This document shows, piece by piece, positions 45,401 through 54,905 of a stretch of DNA of 64,000 nucleotides (positions are counted from its first letter, which is position 1; each line of letters begins with the position of its first letter). Where the stretch lies: the NCBI GenBank assembly GCA_963662155.1, contig OY759263.1, positions 41,712,084-41,776,083 of the forward strand. Direction: 5' to 3'. The DNA is from Lamellibrachia columna. Its lineage: Eukaryota > Annelida > Polychaeta > Sabellida > Siboglinidae. The translations under genes were made by a program, and so were the position numbers. A model generated the notes under the pieces. The model ran no database searches and was not told the DNA's origin. It was given only the letters and a program-made list of their open reading frames with translations.

Positions 45401-48400
45401 TGCTGCTGCTGCTGCTGCTGCTGTTTTTGTTGTTGTTGTTAAAATTGCTGTTGTTATTGTTGTTGTTCCAATAAATACGATGAAGTGACAAATCGTAGTG
45501 ATTATTATGCTATAAGAACCACGCCTTTTCCGTTAACTGGTACGTTTCTTTCGCAGTCTCTGCAGAAGCTGCTGAAGTTTGAGTACATTCAGCTACAGAT
45601 CTTCGAGAACATTCTCATGGAAGAGTTGACTGAGGTCGGCCCGGATCAGGTTAGGTGCGTTGCTTCCTTGTGACATACTCCAGACTGTGTGTTCACAAGA
45701 GAAAGATCTTAGGTAATTAGGCAATGCGTCAAATATCGCGGTAAAATCTCCACCCCGTAACTGATATTGTATCTATATGTGTCTTTATGCAACGGCTAGG
45801 TGTGCTGATATCTACTGGACGTTCACAAACATATCTTTAACATAGGATTCTCAGAACGAGGCTGCCGTGCATTATCTGGATAGATATATCACGGTAATAA
45901 GACTACCTGATTGGTCTATGGCATTTTTACCGTGATATATCAACCCAGATAACGAACGCGACCGAGTGCGCACGTTGGCATACACACACGATTGTTCAAT
46001 CGATTTGTGATTGTTGTGCTACACGTAATCTGCGTCAAACGTCCTCATCAGTTCCTTCGAACGGTAGAAATGCTTCGTGACGCCGGCCTGGCTGCATACT
46101 CCGTGACACCGGCCCAGCAGCATATTTACTGTAGGAATGTAGGAAGTGAAAAAGTATGCTAAAATGTTAATTCACCGTTATATAACGGGAATAAAACACT
46201 GTCTGTTGACGTCACTCGAGTGTCACCAGCCATATAAGTAGTATGTGTGGAATTCTCAATCCTCAAAAATTAGGAGATTTTGGGTAAGTTTCTGATTGGT
46301 CGAAATTTGAAATGGAGCGTTCTGATTGGTCAAGAGCTTTTCACCACCAGGGGCGCCATGGTATAATCCCCTATTATCGCTCAAATGAGGAGATGTTGGG
46401 TAAGCATCTGATTGGTCGCCCCTGAGGCACTGTTTTGCGGTAATGTTGTCGCCAGGGGGCGCTACGGGTCAAGTGTGTCGACGGCTCTGATTGGTCGAGA
46501 GCAGTCACGTCACTCCTTTGCGGTCATACTATCGCCAGGGGCGCTACAGGTCAATTGTGTCGACGGTTCTGATTGGTCGAGAGGCGTCACGTGACCTATG
46601 ACGTCACAGCTCATTTGCATAAATTAACATAAATGGCACCCTTTTGTGATGAAACCGTCGCCAGGGGGCGCTACGGTTCAATTGTGTCGACGGTTCTGAT
46701 TGGTCGAGATTAACAAACTAGCCGCAGGAAATAAGCACCCACAGAACCACTCCAAGACAAGGAATGCGTTACGTAATATTGGCTAGTGTGCCTTTGCACT
46801 TAGCTGCTAGTAGAATGGCGGACAATTAAGGATTTACGTTAACCAGACTACCAATGTTCCACAGTCCCCCTGTATTTTTGGCTTTACACAAAGGGTAACT
46901 AATCCTTAGTATGCCTACAGATTACGGGGCCAGCTCTTAGGAGCTTAAAAATCTAGTGCCAGAGAGACGGCTTTAACACCGAATCGGGTAATGTATGGAT
47001 AGCAAAGTTTATTGAACGCATTCAATATCAAGAGAAAAGACTGCGAGCTACTCACCCATCAGAACTAGTCGTTCCATCCTGGCATCTCTTCCGCCCACTA
47101 GGAACCACTTCCTTGTCCGATACGTTTCGGGTATTGAACCCTCATCAGCCGGACTTGCGAGTCAATCGGGCCAGAGCTACTTACAAGCAACTGACCGTTC
47201 GGTCGAAGAAGAGACCGGGCGACCACGTGGATGCGATAGCAGTGACACTTTGTATGCTATTGCGTCTTGTGCCCATCGAATGTGGCGCCACAAGCGGATA
47301 CCGCCGTCATAGTTAATAGAACAGCTTACACAATGTCCATTGCCTCCGAACAATAGCCATTGTGAGACACGTAGTCGCGCCTCGCCGCTCTAGTAACCCC
47401 GCGTGAATGCATATTGCAATGTAGAAGATTTCCCAGGAAAACAACACATTTTAAAACTAAATCAACGATCCAAGATTTAAACAAAGTCAATTCACATTAA
47501 ATTAATACAAAAATGGCACCTGATAAGGCACTGGCTGGGTTAGGATTAAGGGGTAGGGTTAGCCCACAAAAATTACGGATTCCCTTTTGGGTTTTAAGCC
47601 GTTTATGGGGCAATGCAGTGTCTTGTTTTCTTCAAGTTGTGTATGACAATGTCTTGTTTTCTTCAAGTTGGTTGACCAGTGTGAAAAAGAAAAGACGAGT
47701 GGGAAAGCACAAGTCAAAGTCCACCCACTGTGACTGACCAATGTCAGAAAGACAAGATGAGTGGGAACGCACAAGTCAAAGTCCGCCAACAGTGGCTGAC
47801 CAATGTCAAAAAAAACAAACAAGATGAGTGGGAACGCACAAGTCAATGTCCACCAATAATAGGTGACCAATGTCAAAAAGACAAGACGAGTGGAAGCGCG
47901 CAAGTCAAAGTCCACCAACAGTGACTGACCAATGTCAAAGAAGACCAGTTTACCCATAACTCCTACAGTTTATCCATACCTCCTACAATTTACCTAAAAC
48001 TACAATTCATCATACCTCCTACAGTTTACCCGTAACTCCTACAGTCTACCCATAATTCCTACAGTTTATCCATAACTCCTACAGTTTACCCATAATTTCT
48101 ACAATTTACCCACACCTCCTACAGGTTACCCATAATTCCTACAGTTTACTCATAACTCCTACAGTTTACCCATAATTCCTACAATTTACCCATAGCTCCT
48201 ACAGTTGACCCATAATTCCTACAGTTTATCCATAATTCCTACAGTTTACCCATAATTCCTACAGGTTACCCATAACTCCTACAGTTTACCCATAATTCTC
48301 AATGTCCACCAAAAGTGACTGACCAATCTCAAAAAGACAAGACCAGTGGGAACGCACAAGTCAAAGTCCACCAACAGTGGCTGATTTCTTCAAGTTGCAT

Positions 48401-51400
48401 ATGACAGTGTCTTGTTTTCTTCAAGTTGTGTATGACAGTGTCTTGTTTTCTTCAAGTTGTGTATGACAATGTCTTGTTTTCTTCAAGTTGGTTGACCAGT
48501 GTGAAAAAAGACAAGACGAGTGGGAACGCACAATTCAAAGTCCACCAACAGTGACTGACCAGTGTGGAAAAGACAAGACGAGTGGAAGCGTACAAGTCAA
48601 AGTCCACCAACAGTGACTGACCAATGTCAAAAAGACAAGACGAGTGGGAAAGCACAAGTCAAAGTCCACCCACTGTGACTGACCAATGTCAGAAAGACAA
48701 GATGAGTGGGAACGCACAAGTCGAAGTCCGCCAACAGTGGCTGACCAATGTCAAAAAAAACAAAAACAAGATGAGTGGGAACGCACAAGTCAATGTCCAC
48801 CAATAATAGGTGACCAATGTCATAAAGACAAGACGAGTGGAAGCGCGCAAGTCAAAGTCCACCAACAGTGACTGACCAATGTCAAAAAAGACCAGTTTAC
48901 CCATAACTCCTACAGTTTATCCATACCTCCTACAATTTACCTAAAACTACAATTCATCATACCTCCTACAGTTTACCCTTAACTCCTACAGTTTACCCAT
49001 AATTCCTACAGTTTATCCATAACTCCTACAGTTTACCCATAATTCCTACAGTTTACCTATAATTCCTACATTTTATCCATAATTCCTACAGTTTACTCAT
49101 AATTCCTACAGGTTACCCATAATTCCTACAGTTTACTCATAACTCCTACAGTTTACCCATAATTCCTACAATTTACCCATACCTCCTACAGTTTACCCAT
49201 AATTCCTACAGGTTACCCATAATTCCTACAGTTTATCCATAATTCCTACAGTTTACCCATAATTCCTACAGGTTACCCATAACTCCTACAGTTTACCCAT
49301 AATTCTCAATGTCCACCAAAAGTGACTGACCAATCTCAAAAAGACAAGACCAGTGGGAACGCACAAGTCAAAGTCCACCAACAGTGGCTGATTTCTTCAA
49401 GTTGCATATGAGAGTGTCTTGTTTTCTTCAAGTTGTGTATGACAATGTCTTGTTTTCTTCAAGTTGTGTATGACAATGTCTTGTTTTCTTCAAGTTGGTT
49501 GACCAGTGTGAAAAAGACAAGACGAGTGGGAGCGCACAAGTCAAAGTCCACCAACAGTGACTGACCAGTGTGAAAAAGACAAGACGAGTGGGAGTGCACA
49601 AGTTAAAGTCCACCAACAGTGGCTGACCAATGTCAAAAAGACAAGACGAGTGGGAGCGTACAAGCCAAAGTCCACCAACAGTGACTGACCAATACCAAAA
49701 AGATAAGACGAGTGGTATTGCATAAGTCAAAGTCCACCAATAATAGGTGACCAATGTCAAAAAAGACAAGACGAGTGGGAGCGCAGAAGTCAAAGTCCAC
49801 CAATAATGACTGACCAATATCAAAAAAGACCCATAACTCCTACAGTTTATCCATACCTCCTACAATTTACCTATAACTACAATTTATCATATCTCCTACA
49901 GTTTACCCGTAACTCCTACAGTTTACCCACACCTCCTACAGTTTACCCATAATTCCTACAGTTTACCTATAATTCATACATTTTATCCATAATTCCTACA
50001 GTTTACTCATAATTCCTACAGGTTACCCAGGGCTTTTCCCGGTTTGAACCGAACGTTCCAGAAAGCGGCGGTGTTTTTTGTTGACCTTGACCTTTTGACC
50101 TCGCGGTGTTCTTGCAGACTCGTGGTGAAATAGGCAATATATAGGTGTCGACGCGAAACGACATACATCGAAAAGTTCTCAATATAATGCAATGATGCGA
50201 TATGCGTCGTATAGCTTACATGCACGGCTACGTTTTTCCCGCTGCATGCACGAACATTCGTCCGCTAGGTTTCAGTCTGCTAGCAGGGTGAAAATGTGGG
50301 ATCGTGTTTATTTTCGTGAGCATGGAAAATTCCATGACGTCGTTCGAACGTTCCAGAAAAGAAGAAAACTACATTTGAACCGGTTTTGTACCCAGACACG
50401 TCTCAAAAAGCGCGCCATAATCGTCAGTATTAAACCGAACCGCCACTGTCATCACAACCGTTCTTCCTGTATGTTCTTTTAGGGTTAGGGTCAGGGTTCG
50501 TATTAGGGTTCACTACAGACGACAGAATTAGGGTTACTAACCCTAACCCTAACTGACAATTATTCCTACAGTTTACCATTTTTTTTTTTTCGAATTTTCC
50601 ATTAGGGTTACTAACCCTAACCCTAACTGGCAATTGTATCAACGCAAAAGGTCGGTAACCTTTGACCTTCGACCTTGCCCCGCAGTGCCGTCTGGTAATC
50701 GTATCAATGCAAAACAACATGGCAGCAAAACAAGATGGCGGCCTCCATAGAGAGGTCACGTGATATGCAAATTTGGAATGGAACTGTGACGTCTAAGTCA
50801 CGTGACTTATCTCGACCAATCAGAACCGTCGACACAATTGAACCGTAGCGCCCCCTGGCGACAATATTACCGTAAAACAGTGCATCAGGTGCGATAATAG
50901 GGGATGACATGTGGCGCCCCTGGTGGTGAAACTGCTCTCGACCAATCAGATGCTTACCCAAAATCTCCTCATTTGAGCGATAATAGGGAATTATACCGTG
51001 GCGCCCCTGGTGGTGAAATGCTCTCGACCAATCAGAACGCTCCATTTCAAATTTCGACCAATCAGAAGCTTACCCAAAATCTCCTCATTTTTGAGGATTG
51101 AGAATTGCACACATACTACTCATATAACATATCGAATACCTTCGGCATTCGTTATGTTATCTGGCTGGTAACACTCTCGTGACACCAACAAACAGTGTTT
51201 TATTCCCTAAATATATAGGCGTACCGGCATATATACGTTTTGTGTTGTTATCAAATGTTCGGGGTTTAATATAGGAAGTGTTCCAGTCTCGATCTTATTC
51301 ATAGAAACAAAGTAGAACACAAATAAAACAAGCCCACATTCGGGAGGGTTTCAAATTACATCTCAATTATGTTCAGGAGGGTTTCAAATTACAGGAGGGG

Positions 51401-53630
51401 TTCAAATTACATTTCGATTATGTTCAGTAAGTAATATCACTAACATGTATGGAGTTCAAACCATGCTTGTGAAATGATTCAATTGGATGTTTGGCAGTTT
51501 AAAGAAAAGAAAAGAGTTACTATATTTTGTGAGACGAAACTATGCATTAAGTAAATTAGTTAAATGTGGAAAGAGTAATTTTGCGTAGGCAATGTATATT
51601 CGCAGTCTGGTCGTGCATCATTGTTTGTAGATCTAAATTTCTTTCAAACTTCACAATAGCTACCGCTGTTTCAAAATATATTATGTTGTCCTCGCGCAAG
51701 GCTGGCATGAATGAGCATGTGAACGCTCTTCATGTTAGAATGTTAAACGTAACTCTTACATGTCATCACACAGGTATACTTTGAAATAGTCACTTAAAGT
51801 GTGTTTTACCGAACTATGCCGTAGTATAAATTAAACCGCACGTGAGATGTTTATTTTTCGTTTCGTCAGCATTCCTTCGTATATTGACGAGATTATTAGC
51901 AGAGGACGACAGAAGAGTTGTAGCCAGGTATTCGCTTTCACCTGCTCACGTTAAACGACTTTTATAGGCGCCATCTTTGAACTCAACAATTAGCGTGCTC
52001 GCGAAAGGCGACCAGTTTCCTGCAAACTCCACGAGCAAGCGAGAAGCTATTAACAAGCAGCTACTCGACCGCAGATTTCTGTGCTCTACTAATTTTCGCA
52101 AACGGAAAACAATACAAAATACCATCATATTGTTGCCTTCCTTGTATGGCGTCTAATAACACTTGTGTTGTTGCCGGGTCCGGTTTCTTGAATAACAAAC
52201 TTGAGGCTAACATTCCATTGAAGATCTCGGTTGGAAATTGTCATGCGTCCCTACACATTTGACATTTGTTTTTATCCGCTTTCCGAAACACTCATAGCAG
52301 TGGTGATTTCGTTACATTTCCAATATAAAATCACTGGAAGCGAACAATTGCGTAGGAAACAGCGACCGCTATTTTGACAAGAGACTACTGGAGAATGTTA
52401 GACTTAAGTGCGCTCAGAAACTGGGCCCGAAATACGTTTTTGATACGTGATTAAATATTTCTACATGCAATTCGAAAAGCGGCAGTCTGCAGCGTGTGGT
52501 GAATAGAAACTCTACGAAAAGGGTGCAAGACGATGGCTTTGACGTTGCTTGTGGCACCGTACCTTGTTGAATATTAACAGGTGTGAATTATTATAGTCAA
52601 CAACGTCTCGGGCCCGGTTTCTAAGCGAATAGTAATAGCTGAATCCCAAATGGATTGCTCGTTCCTGCATTCAGGAGCTACAATTTGAACGTGGTGATAG
52701 AAAAACACATATCTTGCTCGTGGTGATGTTACTGGATGTAGGTGGTGGTGGTGGTGGTGGTGGTGGTGGTGGTGGTGGTGGTGGTGGAGGTGGTGGTGGT
52801 GGTGGTGGTGGTGGTGGTGGTGGTGGTGGTGGTGGTGGTGGTGGTGGTGGTGGTGGTGGTGTAACTCGCCCTCCTGGTATATGTGTCAATCTTGTTTTAA
52901 AACATTTTCACACTGCTGGCAGTTACACAATCTGTAATATATACTGATCCTTTACTAATGTTACCTCATGTCCTCTACTTCTCTTTCTTGAGTGATAAAA
53001 AATATTTCTATCTATATTTTCATGTCCATTTAATATCTTAAAAACTTCAGTTTGATCTCCTCTTAACCTCCTTGTCTCTAGTTTTGTTAATCCACATTAT
53101 TTTTGGCTTTCTTCATAACTAATATATAAGTTTAATGATGATAATCATAATCATAGTGATGATGATGACAATGACAACGATAATATGAAGACGGTGACTT
53201 GAAAAGGCCTGCCTTTCGTGGTGATGAATTGTGTCGATACTATTCGAACATGGTATATCGATCAATCTATATCTGCTTCTTGGTGAAACAATAATTCAAA
53301 CGTTTAGAATAACGCATAGATACTTAAGATATTTAGCCTGGATATGGTAAAAACAACCCCACAATATTAGTTAACTAGTGATGGATTACTTAAAATGTAA
53401 CTGCTAATCGTTGACGGGTTTCTCTTAAAAGGCTTTTTGATAAGTACAATTCGTCTAACATTGTCTAACCTTGTACTCTTGCATTTCAGTTCCCCACGAT
53501 GAAAAACAAACTTTCCGTCAACAAGAAGGTTCGGTTTAATTTGGACAAATTAGAGATAATCCCGATGTTTGCGGAAGAGGGAAACTATGAAGATTATTAT
53601 GTGGATATTTCACAAGAGCTGTCGTCATAA
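41824..53630 (+). CDS. Five-exon gene, unknown 199-residue protein
   Basis: Coding exons 41,824-41,917, 42,848-43,009, 44,075-44,184, 45,557-45,649 and 53,490-53,630 total exactly 600 bases, every GT..AG junction joins in phase (1, 1, 0, 0), and the frame ends in TAA. The protein starts with a hydrophobic segment (residues 2-18), then a helical region with an acidic patch ([17 protein letters not shown]), a highly basic helical stretch ([19 protein letters not shown]), a second LQKLL helix, and a C-terminal exon with KKVRFNLD and an acidic Tyr-rich tail. KKVRF fits the RVxF docking motif for protein phosphatase 1. I do not recognise the family; exon 1 may extend upstream, since its frame is open to the acceptor at 41,797. 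Confidence 0.75.
41987..42875. repeat. Inverted duplication, right arm
   Basis: Reverse complement of 37,611-38,487. It covers nearly all of intron 1 and the first 28 bases of exon 2, so this arm is in its natural gene context and the left arm is the derived copy. Confidence 0.95.
42848..43009 (+). CDS. Exon 2
   Basis: Acceptor TGTGCTTCCAG, donor AGAC|GTGAGT, both good. Entered two bases before a codon boundary, it encodes [36 protein letters not shown] and [18 protein letters not shown]-rich codon use contrasts with the repetitive introns on both sides. Confidence 0.8.
43060..43285. repeat. (ACGC)n/(AC)n microsatellite
   Basis: ACGT, ACGC and AC repeats at the start of intron 2. Long His/Thr/Arg open frames across it are artefacts. 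Confidence 0.95.
43300..43885. repeat. 44-bp minisatellite in intron 2
   Basis: About 13 tandem copies of a 44-bp unit, containing GCAATAGTGGCATTGATTGT and TTTGACCACAGAGTCG. The 3' copies share CGCGTCAATAGC variants while 5' copies share CGCTTCAACAGC, a gradient of variants along the array. Confidence 0.95.
44075..44184 (+). CDS. Exon 3
   Basis: Acceptor GTGATTACAG, donor TACAAG|GTAGAC. It encodes [16 protein letters not shown] and [18 protein letters not shown], strongly basic and helical, and leaves in phase 0. Confidence 0.8.
44275..44640. repeat. Dispersed repeat, inverted copy of 3.36-3.73 kb
   Basis: Reverse-complement match to 3,355-3,730. It lies in intron 3. Confidence 0.65.
45205..45440. 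repeat. (CTG)n/(CCG)n triplet tract in intron 3
   Basis: CTG-rich repeat, then an uninterrupted run of about 15 CCG (45,354-45,399), then CTG and GTT repeats. All frames are open, giving poly-Leu, poly-Ala, poly-Pro and poly-Arg artefacts. It ends about 115 bases before exon 4. Confidence 0.95.
45557..45649 (+). CDS. Exon 4
   Basis: Acceptor TTCTTTCGCAG, donor GATCAG|GTTAGG. 31 codons, phase 0 on both sides, encoding [19 protein letters not shown] and [12 protein letters not shown]: an amphipathic helix with an acidic end. Skipping it would keep the frame. Confidence 0.8.
45868..45958. mobile_element. Small palindromic element
   Basis: TATCTGGATAGATATATCAC then GGTAA on the left is repeated in reverse on the right (TTACCGTGATATATC, CCCAGATA), with a 40-base loop. 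It can form a long hairpin and looks like a miniature inverted-repeat element or its end. Confidence 0.6.
46187..46710 (+). promoter_or_regulatory. Left inverted arm with CTCF-like and CCAAT motifs
   Basis: Four CTCF-like cores (46,342-46,357, 46,450-46,464, 46,533-46,546, 46,660-46,674) and six GATTGGTC (inverted CCAAT) sites at about 46,294, 46,324, 46,409, 46,489, 46,571 and 46,698. The best cores read GCCAGGGGGCGCTA, close to the animal CTCF consensus. Function is inferred from motif only. Confidence 0.4.
46711..47630. other. Interior of the 5-kb element, no ORF supported
   Basis: Contains a 67-codon plus ORF (47,113-47,316) without recognisable motif. I see no transposase or other enzyme signature. 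Confidence 0.4.
47635..50032. repeat. Higher-order minisatellite, three blocks
   Basis: Each block is an array of 62-bp units (containing GACAAGACGAGTGGGAACGC, ACAAGTCAAAGTCCACCAAC and CTGACCAATGTC) followed by an array of 20-bp units (TACAGTTTACCCATAATTCC). Blocks run 47,635-48,298, 48,300-49,305 and 49,310-50,032. Shared junction sequence (TCTTGTTTTCTTCAAGTTG) shows that whole blocks were duplicated. Confidence 0.9.
50050..50064 (+). promoter_or_regulatory. Perfect three-site heat-shock element
   Basis: CGAACGTTCCAGAAA fits nGAAnnTTCnnGAAn exactly, the binding pattern of heat-shock factor trimers. A second identical core lies at 50,345-50,359. Confidence 0.45.
50345..50359 (+). promoter_or_regulatory. 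Second perfect heat-shock element
   Basis: CGAACGTTCCAGAAA, the same 15-base core and orientation as the site 295 bp upstream; the flanking sequences differ. Confidence 0.45.
50480..50630. repeat. Interstitial telomere-like motifs, head to head
   Basis: Dispersed TTAGGG units, and two copies (50,528-50,552; 50,602-50,626) of TTAGGGTTACTAACCCTAAC followed by CCTAA, i.e. opposing telomeric strands separated by AC. Confidence 0.85.
50745..51207 (-). promoter_or_regulatory. Right inverted arm with CTCF-like and CCAAT motifs
   Basis: Three CTCF-like cores on the minus strand (50,846-50,860, 50,912-50,928, 50,999-51,015) and four CCAAT sites (GACCAATCAG). Compared with the left arm it has an extra hairpin (ATAACATATCGAATACC..GGCATTCGTTATGTTAT, about 51,124-51,160). 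Confidence 0.4.
51208..52404. other. Intron 4, no feature supported
   Basis: Unique-looking sequence. Short ORFs at 51,566-51,784 (plus) and 51,946-52,128 (minus) have no motif. GGAGGGTTTCAAATTACA-type stretches recur at 51,344-51,410. Confidence 0.4.
52406..52636. mobile_element. MITE-like element with imperfect inverted ends
   Basis: The left end reads TGCGCTCAGAAACTGGGCCC and the right end reversed reads ATTCGCTTAGAAACCGGGCCC. A third copy of the motif (GGGTCCGGTTTCTTGAA) lies near 52,175. No target duplication was found. Confidence 0.5.
52739..52861. repeat. (GGT)n microsatellite
   Basis: About 41 GGT triplets with one interruption (GGA). It directly adjoins the CR1 fragment that follows. 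Poly-Gly/poly-Pro frames are artefacts. Confidence 0.95.
52862..53125 (-). mobile_element. CR1 3' fragment
   Basis: Matches 4,905-5,245 on the same strand: CGCCCTCCTGGTATATGTGT, CTGCTGGCAGTTACACAATC, TTTACTAATGTTACCTCATG, GATCTCCTCTTAACCTCCTT. It lacks about 60 bp after CTGTA. It is a decayed end of ORF2 plus 3' UTR. Confidence 0.85.
53490..53630 (+). CDS. Exon 5, terminal coding exon
   Basis: Acceptor TTGCATTTCAG, 46 codons and TAA. It encodes [37 protein letters not shown] and VDISQELSS. The KKVRF core with an acidic tail is typical of phosphatase-1 docking segments. No AATAAA close to the stop. Confidence 0.8.
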   Translation, partial: FPTMKNKLSVNKKVRFNLDKLEIIPMFAEEGNYEDYYVDISQELSS

Positions 53631-54690
53631 TGCGTCGTTTATCCTGTCTAATGCTCTCACTCCAGTCGTTTGGGCGAAATGTGCCTCAGACATTTTGTAG
53701 AAAAATACAAACGTATATTTGACTTTGTGGATTTATTGGTGTCGTTTAAACGCAATAATACACCCTGATAGGAAAATGCACAACGCAGAGTCGTCTAACT
53801 TGTTCGCATAGAGGCCCATTCACAATGAATGGTCATATAAGTGAGATGGTAAAACCTAATTCAGTTTACATTTTGTTACTACAAAATTATGCAAAACGTA
53901 GCCAAGTGTTCTCCTTTTCTCTTCCGGGTCATTGTTCTCGGTATTTTTACCTTACTAGACCGTTTGGATACTCTTATGTTTCGAACCATCACATTATCTT
54001 TGATAGTGCCCCAACTATTGCACAACGTGGCTAAATGGAGCATTCAAACAATCCCACGGACTATAGGAACACCGCCTCATTCTCCGTCCCTTTCGGTTCA
54101 AGCTCTTCGTGCTGCGATGGTGTGTCCCAAATACGCTGGAGTTTATAGCGCCACACTCGTCCATAGCCGTAGTTATCGTTTATTTCAATTTGATCACTAG
54201 GTGGCGGGACGTGATAAACGCTTTTCTCTGTAAAATGTGAATGCTAGCTTAGGCTGTTGTCAGACAATTGATCGTCGAAAGTTGTGTAACTTGATTTCGA
54301 TGCATTGTATTTCCACATAAAACTGTCAGATTCCACATAGCTTAGTTGCTGTTTGTTCGACCGATGTATAAAACCGAAGAGCCTACACCATTGAATCATG
54401 AACACCAGTCCAAGTTTGCTTTAGCGTTTGCAGCGAAATCAGAAGCAAAATACAACGAAAAACGTCTGGCAAAAATGTGAGTTATTATTATTAGATATCG
54501 AGGTGATGCAATAGACGTAATGTAAACAGCATATAAAGTTTCGTAATTATGATTACAATAGTAACCATAGTTATAAGTATATGTGTAATACACATCAATA
54601 CTATATGCATAATAACCATCATCATTACCATAATAAATAACAATAATTATTAATTAATATAATAAAAGAAAATAGCAAAATACAATAGAA
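53631..54690. other. Downstream region; possible TATA promoter and exon
   Basis: Probably includes the 3' UTR of the preceding gene. At 54,366 a TATAAAA is followed by a segment reading HQSKFALAFAAKSEAKYNEK up to a strong donor (AAAAT|GTGAGT, 54,477), but the only nearby ATG is in another frame with 8 codons. A new transcription unit is possible but unproven. Confidence 0.25.
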
Positions 54691-54693
54691 TTG

Positions 54694-54905
54694 CATATCT
54701 AATAGGTAGATGTAAAAATGTACGTCTAATAGGTAGATATAAAAATGTATGTCTAATAGGTAGATATAAAAATGTATGTCTAATAGGTAGATGTAAAAAT
54801 GTATGTCTAATAGGTAGATATAAAAATGTATGTCTAATAGGTAGATATAAAAATGTATGTCTAATAGGTAGATGTAAAAATGTATGTCTAATAGGCAGAT
54901 AACAT
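54694..54905. repeat. 27-bp minisatellite
   Basis: About 8 copies of a 27-bp unit, TATGTCTAATAGGTAGATAT followed by AAAAATG, alternating in places between AGATATA and AGATGTA. Confidence 0.95.

Larger units (their letters stand above)
46187..51207. mobile_element. 5.0-kb element with long terminal inverted repeats
   Basis: The left end (GGGAATAAAACACTGTCTGT) and the right end (its reverse complement, CAGTGTTTTATTCCC at 51,193-51,207) begin inverted arms of about 450-520 bp at 46,187-46,710 and 50,745-51,207. Arms contain repeated modules with TCTGATTGGTCGAGA and CGCCAGGGGGCGCTACGG. The interior holds three blocks of minisatellite, heat-shock-element-like sites and telomeric motifs, but no transposase. 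It sits in intron 4. No target duplication is evident, so the exact ends are uncertain. Confidence 0.7.

Noticed and set aside
45173..45491. Poly-Leu, poly-Ala, poly-Ser/Gly ORFs
   Set aside because: Triplet-repeat artefacts in an intron.
47513..49823. Many 60-132-codon ORFs with repeated [18 protein letters not shown] or [16 protein letters not shown] peptides
   Set aside because: Products of the 62-bp minisatellite; frames shift between units and no start or splice context supports them.
52671..52947. Poly-Pro/poly-Gly ORFs
   Set aside because: (GGT)n microsatellite adjoining a CR1 fragment.
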